Shown here piece after piece: positions 1 to 11,742 of a stretch of 64,000 bases of DNA. The notes beneath the pieces were generated by a model. That model made no database searches and was not told the DNA's origin. It worked only from the letters and a program-made list of their open reading frames with translations. The translations under genes were made by a program, and so were the position numbers. The stretch is from Orlajensenia flava. Lineage in GTDB: Bacteria > Actinomycetota > Actinomycetes > Actinomycetales > Microbacteriaceae. Position 1 is the stretch's first letter, and each line of letters begins with the position of its first letter. The stretch covers positions 62,001 through 126,000 of the forward strand of contig NZ_SSSN01000003.1 in NCBI RefSeq assembly GCF_004801905.1, in the 5' to 3' direction.

Positions 1-114
1 AGGGGTTGATCAGCCCGACCGCGCCGGTGGGGACCAGGCCGCGACTGGTAGCCTGAGAAGTCCGCATGACAGGCGCGCCATCGTCGCAGCGCCGGAGGAG
101 AAACAAGCATCTCG

Positions 115-2376
115 ATGCCCGCGAAAGCCAATGATGTCGGCCGCTACGGCATGGTCGTCGTCTCCAACCGACTCCCGGTCGACCATGAGATCGGTCCGGA
201 TGGCGCCACCCGCTGGAAGACCTCTCCCGGCGGGCTGGTGACAGCGCTCGAGCCCGTGATGCGCTCCGCAGAGGGCGCATGGGTCGGGTGGGCCGGCGCC
301 GTCGACGAGGAGTTCGCCCCGTTCGAGAACGACGGCATCGAGATCGTGCCCGTCAGTCTCTCCGCGGAGGAGGTGCAGGAGTACTACGAGGGCTTCTCGA
401 ACGACACCCTGTGGCCGCTGTACCACGACGTCATCGCCTCGCCCCAGTTCCATCGCGAGTGGTGGGACGCCTACGTCGCCGTCAACCGGCGGTTCGCCCA
501 GGCGGCCGCCGACGTCGCGGCCGACGGAGCCATCGTGTGGGTACAGGACTATCAGCTCCAACTCGTCCCGCAACTTCTCCGCGAGCTGCGTCCCGACGTC
601 GTGATCGGCTTCTTCAACCACATCCCGTTCCCGCCGTACGGAATCTTCTCCCAGCTGCCGTGGCGCAAGCAGATCCTCGAGGGCCTCCTGGGCGCCGACG
701 TGGTCGGGTTCCAGCGGGTCGCGGACGCCGGCAACTTCACCCGCGCCGTCCGTCGGCTGTTCGGGTACACCACCCGCGGTGCGGCCGTCGAGGTCGTCGG
801 TCCGGACGGCGACATCCGTCACGTGGTGGCCCGCACCTTCCCGATCTCCATCGACGTGGCGGGTTTCGAGGAGCTCGCCGCCCGTCCCGAGGTGCAGGCG
901 AGAGCGGAGCAGATCCGCAGCGACCTCGGAAACCCCAAGACGATCATGCTAGGGGTGGATCGGCTCGACTACACCAAGGGCATCGGGCACCGTCTCAAGG
1001 CGTTCGGCGAGCTGCTCGCCGAGGGCACGCTCGCCGTCGAGGACGTCACGCTCGTTCAGGTCGCCAGTCCCAGCCGCGAGCGCGTGGCCACCTACATGAC
1101 CCTGCGCGACGAGATCGAGCTGCAGGTCGGGCGCATCAACGGCGACTACAGCACCATCAGCCACACGGCGATCGCCTACCTGCACCACGGATACCCGCGT
1201 GAGGAGATGGCAGCGCTGTACCTCGCCGCCGACGTAATGCTCGTCACGGCGCTCCGCGACGGCATGAACCTCGTGGCCAAGGAGTTCGTGGCGGCATCCG
1301 TCGACGAGGACGGGGTGCTCGTGCTCAGCGAGTTCGCGGGCGCCGCCGACGAACTCAAGCAGGCGATCATCATCAACCCGCACGACATCGACGGCCTCAA
1401 GCAGGCCATCGTCGCGGCCATCGAGATGCCCGAGTCGGAACGGCGTCGGCGGATGCGCGCGCTTCGCCGCAAGCTGCACGAGAACACCGTCGACCACTGG
1501 TCGAAGAGCTTCCTCGACACGCTCACCGGCCGAGGCGCCGTCCCGCCGGGGATCCCGGAGACCCTCGCCGACGGCCTGCGTGAACTGGCCACCGCCGAGC
1601 GACTGCTGGTCGCCCTCGACTTCGACGGCACCCTCGCTCCTCACGTCGACCAACCGGAGGACGCTCGAGCCTTGGAGAGTGCGCGCGTGGCGGTGGATCG
1701 ACTGCTCGCGCTCGAGGACACCCGCGTCGCATTCGTCTCCGGTCGCGCATTGGTCAGCCTGCAGCACGTCGCGGAACCGTCGGACGACGTGCTCCTGACC
1801 GGGTCGCACGGCGTGGAGCTCAAGCTCGACGAGCCGGAGCCGGTCCTCGACCTGCACGGCGCGGAGGTCGAGAGGCTCGACGAGGTCGCCGACATCCTCA
1901 CCGCCGTCTCTCGGGGAGCCGAGGGATCGTGGGTCGAACGCAAGCCAGCCGGGCTGGCGTTCCACACCCGCCGGATGTCACCGGCAGCCGGCCTGTCTGC
2001 GCAGCGCAGTGCCCGTGGCAAGGTGAAGGCTGCCGCACCCGGCATGACGGTGCGCGAGGGCAAGAACGTCATCGAGTTCGCCCTGCGCCCCGCCGGCAAG
2101 GGCGACGCGATCGAGAAGCTGCGAGCGCACACCCTCGCGACCGGCGTGTTCTTCGCCGGAGACGACGTGACGGACGAGGACGCGTTCGCCGTGCTGGGCG
2201 CGGACGACCTCGGCCTGAAGATCGGTCAGGGGCGCACGGCCGCCGGGCACCGGGTGCGCAGCCCGGAGGAGGTCGCCGAGGCGCTGGCTCTGCTGGCGGA
2301 CTTCCGCGCCGGGCACCTCGAGGCCGTGCGACGCGAGCGTGCGAACACCGCGGCGATCGACGTCATCCGGGGCTGA
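115..2376 (+). CDS. otsAB: Bifunctional trehalose-6-phosphate synthase / trehalose-6-phosphate phosphatase (fused OtsA-OtsB)
   Basis: This 753-residue protein carries out both steps of the OtsAB trehalose pathway in the cytoplasm: glucosyl transfer from a nucleotide-glucose to glucose-6-phosphate, then removal of the phosphate. Residues about 12-470 are a GT20 synthase, with VVSNRLPV near the N-terminus and RLDYTKG near residue 282. Residues about 490-750 are a HAD phosphatase, with the nucleophile motif LDFDGTL near residue 500 and GDDVTDEDAF near residue 682. In many bacteria these are separate genes; here one frame encodes both, so the two activities are covalently joined. The ATG at 115 follows GGAGGAG at 94-100, a longer than usual spacing. 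A TAGCCT -10-like box lies at 49-54. Confidence 0.95.
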   Translation: MPAKANDVGRYGMVVVSNRLPVDHEIGPDGATRWKTSPGGLVTALEPVMRSAEGAWVGWAGAVDEEFAPFENDGIEIVPVSLSAEEVQEYYEGFSNDTLWPLYHDVIASPQFHREWWDAYVAVNRRFAQAAADVAADGAIVWVQDYQLQLVPQLLRELRPDVVIGFFNHIPFPPYGIFSQLPWRKQILEGLLGADVVGFQRVADAGNFTRAVRRLFGYTTRGAAVEVVGPDGDIRHVVARTFPISIDVAGFEELAARPEVQARAEQIRSDLGNPKTIMLGVDRLDYTKGIGHRLKAFGELLAEGTLAVEDVTLVQVASPSRERVATYMTLRDEIELQVGRINGDYSTISHTAIAYLHHGYPREEMAALYLAADVMLVTALRDGMNLVAKEFVAASVDEDGVLVLSEFAGAADELKQAIIINPHDIDGLKQAIVAAIEMPESERRRRMRALRRKLHENTVDHWSKSFLDTLTGRGAVPPGIPETLADGLRELATAERLLVALDFDGTLAPHVDQPEDARALESARVAVDRLLALEDTRVAFVSGRALVSLQHVAEPSDDVLLTGSHGVELKLDEPEPVLDLHGAEVERLDEVADILTAVSRGAEGSWVERKPAGLAFHTRRMSPAAGLSAQRSARGKVKAAAPGMTVREGKNVIEFALRPAGKGDAIEKLRAHTLATGVFFAGDDVTDEDAFAVLGADDLGLKIGQGRTAAGHRVRSPEEVAEALALLADFRAGHLEAVRRERANTAAIDVIRG

Positions 2377-2379
2377 CGC

Positions 2380-2404
2380 CGCGGCCACCTGCGACGCGGC
2401 CGCG
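2380..2404 (+). terminator. GC-rich hairpin after otsAB
   Basis: CGCGGCC at 2380-2386 and GGCCGCG at 2398-2404 form a 7-bp GC stem with an 11-nt loop, directly after the otsAB stop codon. There is no T-run, so termination is only inferred from position; it may simply be structured spacer. Confidence 0.35.
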
Positions 2405-2428
2405 TCCGTTCGCCTTCAGAGCTGGCCA

Positions 2429-2434
2429 TAGACT
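2429..2434 (+). promoter_or_regulatory. -10 box of a leaderless ilvD promoter
   Basis: TAGACT fits the actinobacterial TAnnnT -10 consensus and ends 6 nt before the ilvD ATG at 2441. Transcription would therefore begin at or next to the start codon, giving a leaderless mRNA. No Shine-Dalgarno sequence is visible upstream of that ATG, which agrees. Confidence 0.6.
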
Positions 2435-2440
2435 TCTGCC

Positions 2441-4135
2441 ATGGCGGAGATCGACATCAAACCACGCTCCCGGGTCGTCACGGACGGCATCGAGGCCACC
2501 ACCAGCCGCGGAATGCTCCGTGCGGTGGGAATGGGTGATGAGGACTGGGAGAAGCCCCAGATCGGCATCGCGAGCTCGTGGAACGAGATCACGCCATGCA
2601 ACCTCAGCCTCGACCGACTGGCGCAGGGCGCGAAGGAGGGCGTGCACTCGGGCGGCGGTTACCCGCTGCAATTCGGAACCGTCTCGGTCTCCGACGGCAT
2701 CTCGATGGGTCACGAGGGCATGCACTTCTCGCTCGTCTCGCGCGAGGTCATCGCCGACAGCGTCGAGGTCGTCATGAGCGCCGAGCGCCTGGACGGTTCG
2801 GTGCTGCTGGCCGGATGCGACAAGTCGCTGCCGGGCATGCTCATGGCGGCAGCACGTCTCGACCTCGCCGCGGTGTTCCTCTACGCCGGATCGATCGCCC
2901 CCGGCTGGGTCAAGCTCAGCGACGGCACCGAGAAGGAGGTCACCATCATCGACTCCTTCGAGGCCGTCGGCGCCTGCAAGGCGGGCACGATGAGCGAAGA
3001 GGACCTCAAGCGCATCGAGTGCGCCATCGCTCCCGGCGAGGGTGCCTGCGGCGGCATGTACACCGCCAACACGATGGCATCCGTCGCGGAGGCGCTCGGG
3101 ATGAGCCTGCCCGGGTCGGCATCCCCGCCGTCGGCAGACCGCCGGCGCGACTACTTCGCCCACCGCTCGGGCGAGGCCGTCGTCAACCTGCTGCGCCTCG
3201 GCATCACGGCCCGCGACATCCTCACCAAGGAGGCGTTCGAGAACGCCATCACGGTGGCGATGGCGCTGGGTGGCTCGACCAACGTCGTGCTGCACCTGCT
3301 CGCGATCGCCAACGAGGCCGAGGTCGAGTTGACGCTCGACGACTTCAACCGCATCGGCGACAAGGTTCCGCACCTGGCCGACATGAAGCCGTTCGGCCGC
3401 TTCGTCATGAACGACGTCGACCGTCAGGGCGGCATCCCCGTGCTCATGAAGGCGCTGCTGGATGCCGGCCTGCTGCACGGCGACGCGCTCACCGTGACCG
3501 GACGGACCGTCGCCGAGAACCTCGAGGCCCTGAACCCCGACCCGCTCGACGGGACGGTCATCCGCACGCTCGACAACCCCATCCACGCCACCGGCGGCCT
3601 CACCATCCTCAAGGGCTCGTTCGCTCCCGATGGCGCGGTCGTCAAGACGGCCGGTTTCGACGCGTCGGTGTTCGAGGGCCCGGCCCGCGTGTTCGAGCGC
3701 GAACGCGAGGCGATGGACGCCCTGACCGAGGGGAGGATCGGGCACGGCGACGTCGTCGTCATCCGTTACGAAGGCCCCAAGGGCGGGCCCGGCATGCGCG
3801 AGATGCTCGCCATCACCGCCGCCATCAAGGGCGCTGGGCTCGGAAAAGATGTACTACTCTTGACGGACGGACGATTCTCAGGCGGCACAACCGGCCTCTG
3901 CATCGGCCACATAGCACCCGAAGCGGTGGACGCTGGTCCCATCGCCTTCGTGCGCGATGGTGATCTGATACGGGTCGATATCGCGGCTCGGTCCCTCGAC
4001 CTACTGGTCGACGAGTCAGAGCTGGCAGCCCGCCGTGACGGCTGGGCCCCTCTTCCTCCGCGCTATACCCGTGGCGTCCTCGCGAAGTACTCCAAGCTCG
4101 TGCACTCCGCCGCAGAAGGCGCCGTCACGGGTTGA
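2441..4135 (+). CDS. ilvD: Dihydroxy-acid dehydratase
   Basis: This enzyme dehydrates 2,3-dihydroxy-isovalerate and 2,3-dihydroxy-3-methylvalerate to the 2-keto acids used for valine, isoleucine and leucine. The 564-residue length is normal. The cluster-ligand cysteine motifs GCDKS and CGGMYTAN and the C-terminal [10 protein letters not shown] motif are present. It is the first gene of an ilvD-ilvB-ilvN-ilvC group; ilvB follows after 49 nt. The last 97 codons are odd: 32 end in A or T, against 7 of the preceding 97, with several codons otherwise rare here (ATA, CTA, GTA, TCA). The protein itself looks intact, so this suggests a recombined 3' segment rather than damage. Confidence 0.97.
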   Translation: MAEIDIKPRSRVVTDGIEATTSRGMLRAVGMGDEDWEKPQIGIASSWNEITPCNLSLDRLAQGAKEGVHSGGGYPLQFGTVSVSDGISMGHEGMHFSLVSREVIADSVEVVMSAERLDGSVLLAGCDKSLPGMLMAAARLDLAAVFLYAGSIAPGWVKLSDGTEKEVTIIDSFEAVGACKAGTMSEEDLKRIECAIAPGEGACGGMYTANTMASVAEALGMSLPGSASPPSADRRRDYFAHRSGEAVVNLLRLGITARDILTKEAFENAITVAMALGGSTNVVLHLLAIANEAEVELTLDDFNRIGDKVPHLADMKPFGRFVMNDVDRQGGIPVLMKALLDAGLLHGDALTVTGRTVAENLEALNPDPLDGTVIRTLDNPIHATGGLTILKGSFAPDGAVVKTAGFDASVFEGPARVFEREREAMDALTEGRIGHGDVVVIRYEGPKGGPGMREMLAITAAIKGAGLGKDVLLLTDGRFSGGTTGLCIGHIAPEAVDAGPIAFVRDGDLIRVDIAARSLDLLVDESELAARRDGWAPLPPRYTRGVLAKYSKLVHSAAEGAVTG

Positions 4136-4184
4136 GTCTCGCGTCACCTGAAACACTCACGCATCCCAAGGGAATCGCATACGC

Positions 4185-7552
<3,368 letters not shown>

Positions 7553-7557
7553 CGTTT

Positions 7558-7668
7558 CGCTGGTCGAGTAGCGCAGACGCGGAGCGGCTTCGCGAATCGA
7601 GACCTTCGCACGGGCGAGTGGCGGGTTTCGATACGCGGGCTCCTTCGTCGCTCGCTACTCGACCAGCG
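7558..7668. repeat. REP-like palindromic intergenic element
   Basis: The outer arms are a perfect 16-bp inverted repeat: CGCTGGTCGAGTAGCG at 7558-7573 and CGCTACTCGACCAGCG at 7653-7668. Inside them is a second imperfect pair, CGAATCGAGACC near 7593-7604 against GGGTTTCGATACG near 7623-7635. From memory, elements of the form 'TTTCGATACGC...CTCGCTACTCGACCAGC' are scattered between genes in Microbacteriaceae and related genomes. Its place directly after the ilvC stop suggests a transcript-end or mRNA-stabilising role; that is inference. Only this one copy is in the window. Confidence 0.75.
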
Positions 7669-7684
7669 GCGCTCGCGTACTGGG

Positions 7685-7690
7685 TAGGGT
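7685..7690 (+). promoter_or_regulatory. -10 box of a leaderless promoter
   Basis: TAGGGT ends 7 nt before the ATG at 7698. This matches the leaderless pattern repeated throughout the window and argues for the ATG at 7698 over the in-frame GTG at 7689. Confidence 0.5.
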
Positions 7691-7697
7691 GGCTTCC

Positions 7698-8171
7698 ATG
7701 ACTCGCGACACCGACGACGATGCCCTGGGCTGGGCCGGCGACGATGATGCGACGCTGGTCTCGCACGATCGCGCGCCGGAGAAGACCACGACCGAGTCGA
7801 CGTCTGATGGCGGCCTTCCTGCGGGATGGACGCCCGTCGGCGCGCCCGGTCGGGTCGAGCAGGCTGAGCCCGATGAGCGCCCTCAGACGAGCTCCACGGC
7901 GCTCATCGCCCTGGGAGTGCTCGGCGGCATCTACCTCTTGTACACGATCGGCTGGATCATCACGGCGACTCGGCTGTCGACCTCCGGGACGGATGCGGTG
8001 GCAGCCTTCATGGCGACGCTCGGATCCTGGCTCGCCGTGCTGGCCCCCGTGGCCTGGTTCGGGTTGGTGTTCTGGCTGACGCGCTCCGGTTCACGCCGGC
8101 GACTGCTCTGGCTGATCGTGGGCGCCATCGTGCTGGCACCGGTCCCCTTCGTCATCGGGTACGCATCGTGA
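7698..8171 (+). CDS. Conserved hypothetical membrane protein
   Basis: This protein of 157 residues has an acidic, Thr/Asp/Glu-rich cytoplasmic N-terminus of about 65 residues. Three hydrophobic segments follow (about residues 67-87, 97-122 and 133-153), separated by a short basic RSGSRRR loop. No enzymatic motif is visible and I do not recognise a named family. It overlaps the next gene by 4 nt (GTGA), so the two are translationally coupled and probably function together at the membrane. The start at 7698 was chosen because TAGGGT sits 7 nt upstream; a GTG nine bases earlier is possible. Confidence 0.75.
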   Translation: MTRDTDDDALGWAGDDDATLVSHDRAPEKTTTESTSDGGLPAGWTPVGAPGRVEQAEPDERPQTSSTALIALGVLGGIYLLYTIGWIITATRLSTSGTDAVAAFMATLGSWLAVLAPVAWFGLVFWLTRSGSRRRLLWLIVGAIVLAPVPFVIGYAS

Positions 8172-8527
8172 GCGCCGCGGCGGAGTCCGAGACCACGCGG
8201 AGGTCCCGCACGCCCGCGTGGCTGTCGGTGACGCTCGCCATCGTGTTCGGCCTGCTCTTCGCCTACGACGCGTGGGAGGCGGTCGGCAACCTCGTCGGCA
8301 TGAGCCAGCTCGCAGGGCAGCTCGAGACGACGCTGTCGGCACCGGGTTGGATCGTCCTGCTGCTCGGCATCGTCCTGCCGGTCGCGCTGTTCACGGCTGC
8401 GTACCTGCTCGGGCGTCGTCGCGGTGTCCTGCAGCAGGTGGTCGGCTACGTCGTCGGACTGGGCGTGTCCGCCATCCTCACCCTCGACATCCTCGCGTTG
8501 TTCGGCCCGGGCAGCCTCATCGCCTGA
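8168..8527 (+). CDS. Conserved hypothetical membrane protein
   Basis: This 119-residue protein has a short basic, Ser/Thr-rich N-terminus followed by three predicted membrane segments (about residues 18-40, 60-82 and 90-115). There are no catalytic motifs. Its GTG start overlaps the stop of the preceding membrane protein gene (GTGA), which fixes the start and implies co-translation. The gene runs convergently into the doxX-like gene only 9 bp away. Function is unknown; a small two-subunit membrane complex with its partner is a reasonable guess but only a guess. Confidence 0.7.
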   Translation: MSAAAESETTRRSRTPAWLSVTLAIVFGLLFAYDAWEAVGNLVGMSQLAGQLETTLSAPGWIVLLLGIVLPVALFTAAYLLGRRRGVLQQVVGYVVGLGVSAILTLDILALFGPGSLIA

Positions 8528-8536
8528 CGAGTCGAC

Positions 8537-8935
8537 TCAGACGACGGCCACGACGCACAGGACGATGCCGACCACCTGCGCGATGAGGCGTGGAACGAGC
8601 GGAATCGAGAGCGACCGGAACACCTCCGGGTGCGCGGCCGCATAGGCGTTGGCCGGGAACACGCAGACCAGGAACACGGCGAGGAGGATTCCGGCAGCGA
8701 GCTGCGTCGCCGGAATCAGCAGCCCGACTCCGCCGGCCACTTCGCAGACGCCGGTGAACGCCACCAGCACCGCGGGCCGGAAAACTCCCTCGAAACGCAG
8801 GAACGGCGGGATCATCTTGGCCATGATGCGGGCCGCCTTCGGCCGGAAGTGATTGATGCCCATGCCGATGAACACGATGGCCAGGAGGATGCGCAAGACG
8901 AACTGCACGATCTGCCATCCGTCACCGGTCGTCAT
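8537..8935 (-). CDS. DoxX-family membrane protein
   Basis: This 132-residue protein has four predicted membrane helices and the DoxX-like features FVLRILLAIVFIGMGINHF at the N-terminus and a CEVAGGVGLL segment in the middle. DoxX-family proteins are small membrane proteins often linked to redox or thiol homeostasis, but substrates are mostly unknown. The ATG at 8935 has GGAAGGGGCG upstream. It is divergent from serA, with about 100 bp between them. Nothing nearby points to a specific pathway. Confidence 0.8.
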   Translation of the reverse strand: MTTGDGWQIVQFVLRILLAIVFIGMGINHFRPKAARIMAKMIPPFLRFEGVFRPAVLVAFTGVCEVAGGVGLLIPATQLAAGILLAVFLVCVFPANAYAAAHPEVFRSLSIPLVPRLIAQVVGIVLCVVAVV

Positions 8936-8962
8936 GTCGTCGTCGCCCCTTCCGGCCTCGGA

Positions 8963-8968
8963 TAGAGT
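8963..8968 (+). promoter_or_regulatory. -10 box upstream of serA
   Basis: TAGAGT fits TAnnnT and lies 68 nt before the serA GTG, so serA would have a leader of about 60 nt. Five nt after the box is an ATG (8974) opening a 15-codon frame that ends in the serA ribosome binding site; see the findings. Confidence 0.45.
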
Positions 8969-9036
8969 TTCACATGTCTCGTGCCCCGACGCTGCGGCGC
9001 GCCAACCCCACCGAACGCTGAAGGAACAGATCCGTC

Positions 9037-10629
9037 GTGTCAAAGCCGGTCGTGCTGATCGCCGAAGAACTCTCACCCGCCACGATCGATGCACTGGGGC
9101 CCGACTTCGACGTGAGGTCCGTCGACGGGACCGACCGGCCGGCGCTGCTGTCGGCGATCGCCGAGGCCAACGCCATCCTCGTGCGCTCGGCGACGAAGGT
9201 CGACGCCGAGGCCCTCGCGGCCGCGCCTCGATTGCAGGTGGTGGCGAGAGCCGGCGTGGGGCTCGACAACGTCGACGTGAAGGCTGCGACCGCCGCCGGC
9301 GTCATGGTCGTGAACGCTCCGACCTCCAACATCATCTCGGCGGCCGAGCTGACCGTCGGTCACATCCTGAGCCTGGCCAGGCACATCCCCGCAGCGCACT
9401 CGTCGCTCGCGGGAGGCGCGTGGAAGCGCTCCTCGTACACCGGCGTCGAGCTGTACGAGAAGACGGTCGGCATCATCGGCCTCGGCCGAATCGGAGCTCT
9501 CATCACCGCGCGCCTGCAGGCATTCGGCGTCACCGTGATCGCCTACGATCCCTACGTCACCTCGGCGCGCGCCCAGCAGCTGGGCGTGCAGCCGGTGAGC
9601 CTCGACGAACTGCTCGAGCAGAGCGACTTCATCACCATCCACATGCCCAAGACGCCCGAGACCACGGGCATGATCGGCTCGGAACAGCTGGCCAGGATGA
9701 AGACCACGGCGTTCATCGTGAACGTCGCGCGCGGCGGGCTCATCGACGAGACCGCGCTGGAGGATGCCCTCCGCAACCGCACCATCGCGGGCGCGGGACT
9801 CGACGTGTTCGTGACCGAACCTCCGCTGGAATCGCCGCTTCTCGCACTGCCGAACGTCATCGTCACGCCGCACCTCGGCGCATCGACCGACGAGGCGCAG
9901 GAGAAGGCCGGCGTCTCCGTCGCGCGGTCGGTCAGGCTCGCCCTGGCCGGTGAGCTGGTTCCGGATGCGGTGAATGTCGCCGGGGGAGTCATCGACCCGT
10001 ACGTGCGTCCCGGCATCCCGCTGATGGAGAAGCTCGGCCAGATCTTCGCTGCGCTCGCCTCGGTCAGCCCGCTCACGAGCGTCGACGTCGAGGTGCGTGG
10101 CGAGCTCGTGGACTACGACGTCAGCGCCCTCAAGCTCGCGGCCCTGAAGGGGCTCTTCACCAACATCGTGAGCGAGACGGTCAGCTACGTCAACGCTCCG
10201 TTGCTCGCCGAGCAGCGCGGCATCGACGTGCGGCTGATCACCGACTCGGTCTCGGAGGAGTACCGCAACGTTCTCACCGTTCGCGGCGCCCTCGCCGACG
10301 GCAGCCAGGTCTCGGTCTCGGGCACCCTCACCGGCACGAAGCAGATCGAGAAGGTCGTCGAGATCAACGGATACGACGTCGAGGTGCCCATCGCGGCCCA
10401 CCACATCGTCATGCTCTACACCGACCGCCCGGGCATCGTCGCCGTCTACGGCCGGGAGTTCGGTGACGCGGGAATCAACATCGCCGGCATGCAGATAGCG
10501 CGGCACGAGGCCGGGGGAGAGGCGCTCAGCGTGCTCACCGTCGACTCGCCGGTGCCCGCCGAGATCCTGGAGTCGGTGCGCGCCGCCATCGAGGCCGACG
10601 TGATGACGGAGATCGACATCACGGAATAG
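9037..10629 (+). CDS. serA: D-3-phosphoglycerate dehydrogenase
   Basis: This enzyme oxidises 3-phosphoglycerate with NAD+ to 3-phosphohydroxypyruvate, the entry step of serine synthesis. The 530-residue length indicates the long actinobacterial type: a split substrate domain, a Rossmann domain (VGIIGLGRIG near residue 148), an intervening domain, and a C-terminal ACT domain (GMQIARHEAGGEALSVLTVD) that binds serine. Active-site neighbourhoods NVARGGLIDE and VTPHLGAST are intact. The GTG start at 9037 has AAGGAA at 9021-9026. A strong bidirectional terminator follows the stop. No other serine gene is adjacent. Confidence 0.97.
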   Translation: MSKPVVLIAEELSPATIDALGPDFDVRSVDGTDRPALLSAIAEANAILVRSATKVDAEALAAAPRLQVVARAGVGLDNVDVKAATAAGVMVVNAPTSNIISAAELTVGHILSLARHIPAAHSSLAGGAWKRSSYTGVELYEKTVGIIGLGRIGALITARLQAFGVTVIAYDPYVTSARAQQLGVQPVSLDELLEQSDFITIHMPKTPETTGMIGSEQLARMKTTAFIVNVARGGLIDETALEDALRNRTIAGAGLDVFVTEPPLESPLLALPNVIVTPHLGASTDEAQEKAGVSVARSVRLALAGELVPDAVNVAGGVIDPYVRPGIPLMEKLGQIFAALASVSPLTSVDVEVRGELVDYDVSALKLAALKGLFTNIVSETVSYVNAPLLAEQRGIDVRLITDSVSEEYRNVLTVRGALADGSQVSVSGTLTGTKQIEKVVEINGYDVEVPIAAHHIVMLYTDRPGIVAVYGREFGDAGINIAGMQIARHEAGGEALSVLTVDSPVPAEILESVRAAIEADVMTEIDITE

Positions 10630-10637
10630 CCGACGGA

Positions 10638-10684
10638 GCAACGAAGAAGGCCCCGACCGTCATGGTCGGGGCCTTCTTCGTTGC
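10638..10684. terminator. Bidirectional terminator between serA and the DUF6458 operon
   Basis: A perfect 21-bp stem (10638-10658 with 10664-10684) has a 5-nt loop GTCAT. The GC core is GGCCCCGACC, flanked by AAGAA / TTCTT ends. It lies between the convergent serA and DUF6458 genes, so it can serve both strands. Confidence 0.9.
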
Positions 10685-10693
10685 TGTTCGGCG

Positions 10694-10945
10694 TTACACC
10701 TCGGGAGTCGAGCTCTCGCGGCGCGTGACCTGCTCACCGTTCACCGGGTCGACCGCCGTGCGCGTGGTCGCGACGCTCTGCCGCTTCCGCACGAGGAGGG
10801 CGATACCGATGATGATGATGACCACGCCGGCGCCCATCAGGACGTATCCGACGGTGTCGAGGTCGATCCAGCCGACGTCGATGTTGAGCGCCCAGACGAG
10901 GATCGCTCCGACGGCGACAAGGAAGATGCCGAGGCCGAGGCTCAT
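10694..10945 (-). CDS. DUF6458-family membrane protein
   Basis: This 83-residue protein has two hydrophobic segments (about residues 3-21 and 32-52) that form a helical hairpin, then a basic cytoplasmic tail ending in TRRESSTPEV. The N-terminal pattern MSLGLGIFLVAVGAILVWAL with a second helix rich in Ile/Val is what I recall for DUF6458, a small actinobacterial family of unknown function. It sits 4 nt after a 54-residue membrane peptide gene on the same strand and lies downstream of a CsbD gene, so it may belong to a general-stress operon. Confidence 0.8.
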   Translation of the reverse strand: MSLGLGIFLVAVGAILVWALNIDVGWIDLDTVGYVLMGAGVVIIIIGIALLVRKRQSVATTRTAVDPVNGEQVTRRESSTPEV

Positions 10946-10949
10946 CGGA

Positions 10950-11114
10950 TTATGCCGCTCGGTTGCCCGAGATGACCCGGATCAGCCAAGCGATGATCGC
11001 GATGACGGCGAGGATGATGCCGACCCAGAGCAGCCAGCTGAGGGCCTGGGTCAGGCCGCCGATGATGGCGAGCACGATGGCGACGACGATGACGATGATG
11101 AAAATCAGATTCAT
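10950..11114 (-). CDS. Small two-helix membrane protein (54 aa)
   Basis: This short frame encodes 54 residues consisting of two hydrophobic helices, starting MNLIFIIVIVVAIVLAIIGG and ending VISGNRAA. AAAGGA lies about 9 nt before the ATG at 11114, and the DUF6458 start codon is only 4 nt downstream of its stop, which supports a real coding gene. It resembles the many hydrophobic micropeptides often annotated as hydrophobic proteins in actinobacteria. A stress-envelope role is suggested only by its CsbD and DUF6458 neighbours. Confidence 0.7.
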   Translation of the reverse strand: MNLIFIIVIVVAIVLAIIGGLTQALSWLLWVGIILAVIAIIAWLIRVISGNRAA

Positions 11115-11192
11115 GTGAGGGATCCTTTCGGGCAGGTCACCGAATGGCGCCTGTCTTTGACAGTGAAGGGTGAAGCGGTATTACTTTAGGGC

Positions 11193-11363
11193 CTACTTGA
11201 ACGCATCCTTGACGTCGTCGCCGGCCTGCTTCAGATTGGCCTTGGCCTGGTCGCCCTGACCCTCGGCCTCGAGCTTCTCGTTGTCGGTCGCCTTGCCGAG
11301 GCCTTCCTTCACCTTGCCGACAGTCTCTTCGGCTCCGTGCTTGATGTTGTCTCCGACGCTCAT
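11193..11363 (-). CDS. CsbD-family stress-response protein
   Basis: This 56-residue hydrophilic protein begins MSVGDNIKHGAEETVGKVKE and ends DDVKDAFK. The spaced Gly-Lys/Ala-Glu-Gly pattern, with repeated VGKVKE / GLGKATDNEKLEAEG elements, is characteristic of CsbD-like proteins, which are induced by general stress in Bacillus and are of uncertain biochemical role. GGAG lies upstream of the ATG, and the ATG overlaps the stop of the preceding gene (ATGA), so it is coupled to the hydrophilic repeat protein at 11360-11566. Confidence 0.88.
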   Translation of the reverse strand: MSVGDNIKHGAEETVGKVKEGLGKATDNEKLEAEGQGDQAKANLKQAGDDVKDAFK

Positions 11364-11566
11364 CGTCGATCTCCTTCTGGGTAGTCCCCGGCGGTGTAGC
11401 CGCCTTCGGTGGGGGTGTCGGTCTCTTCGCGCTCGTCTCCGGCCGGATAGTCCCCGGCGGTGTATTCGCCCTCGATGACCTCGTCGGGCTGGTCGAGCGA
11501 GTCGCCTTCTCCGCGGCCGGGCTCCGGATTGACATCCGCATCCCGTGCATCGTTGGTGCTGTTCAC
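11360..11566 (-). CDS. Hydrophilic protein with a duplicated YTAGDYP motif
   Basis: This 68-residue, strongly acidic, probably disordered protein contains a near-exact internal repeat: EYTAGDYPAGDE and GYTAGDYPEGDR. No family is recognised. The GTG start at 11566 has AAGGAGG upstream, and its stop overlaps the CsbD ATG (ATGA), which supports translation. The composition (Asp/Glu/Gly/Thr, no Cys, no hydrophobic core) and the CsbD partner point to a desiccation- or stress-type hydrophilin; that is inference. Confidence 0.65.
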   Translation of the reverse strand: MNSTNDARDADVNPEPGRGEGDSLDQPDEVIEGEYTAGDYPAGDEREETDTPTEGGYTAGDYPEGDRR

Positions 11567-11704
11567 GCGTTCACCCTCCTTGACGGTTGGCGGCCGACCT
11601 CATGGAGGGCCATGAAGAACGATACGGATGCCGTGAGTGTGCTGGACAGGGGTTGACACCCACGCGGGGGTGCGGTTACGGCTCGGCGGCCGATCGTCGG
11701 CGGC

Positions 11705-11710
11705 TACGCT
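11705..11710 (+). promoter_or_regulatory. -10 box upstream of leuB
   Basis: TACGCT fits TAnnnT and would start a transcript about 25 nt before the leuB GTG, leaving room for the AAGGAG ribosome binding site at 11732-11737. A perfect TTGACA at 11653-11658 further upstream may belong to a second promoter. Confidence 0.45.
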
Positions 11711-11742
11711 GAAGAGATCCGTACCTGCTGCAAGGAGCGAAT

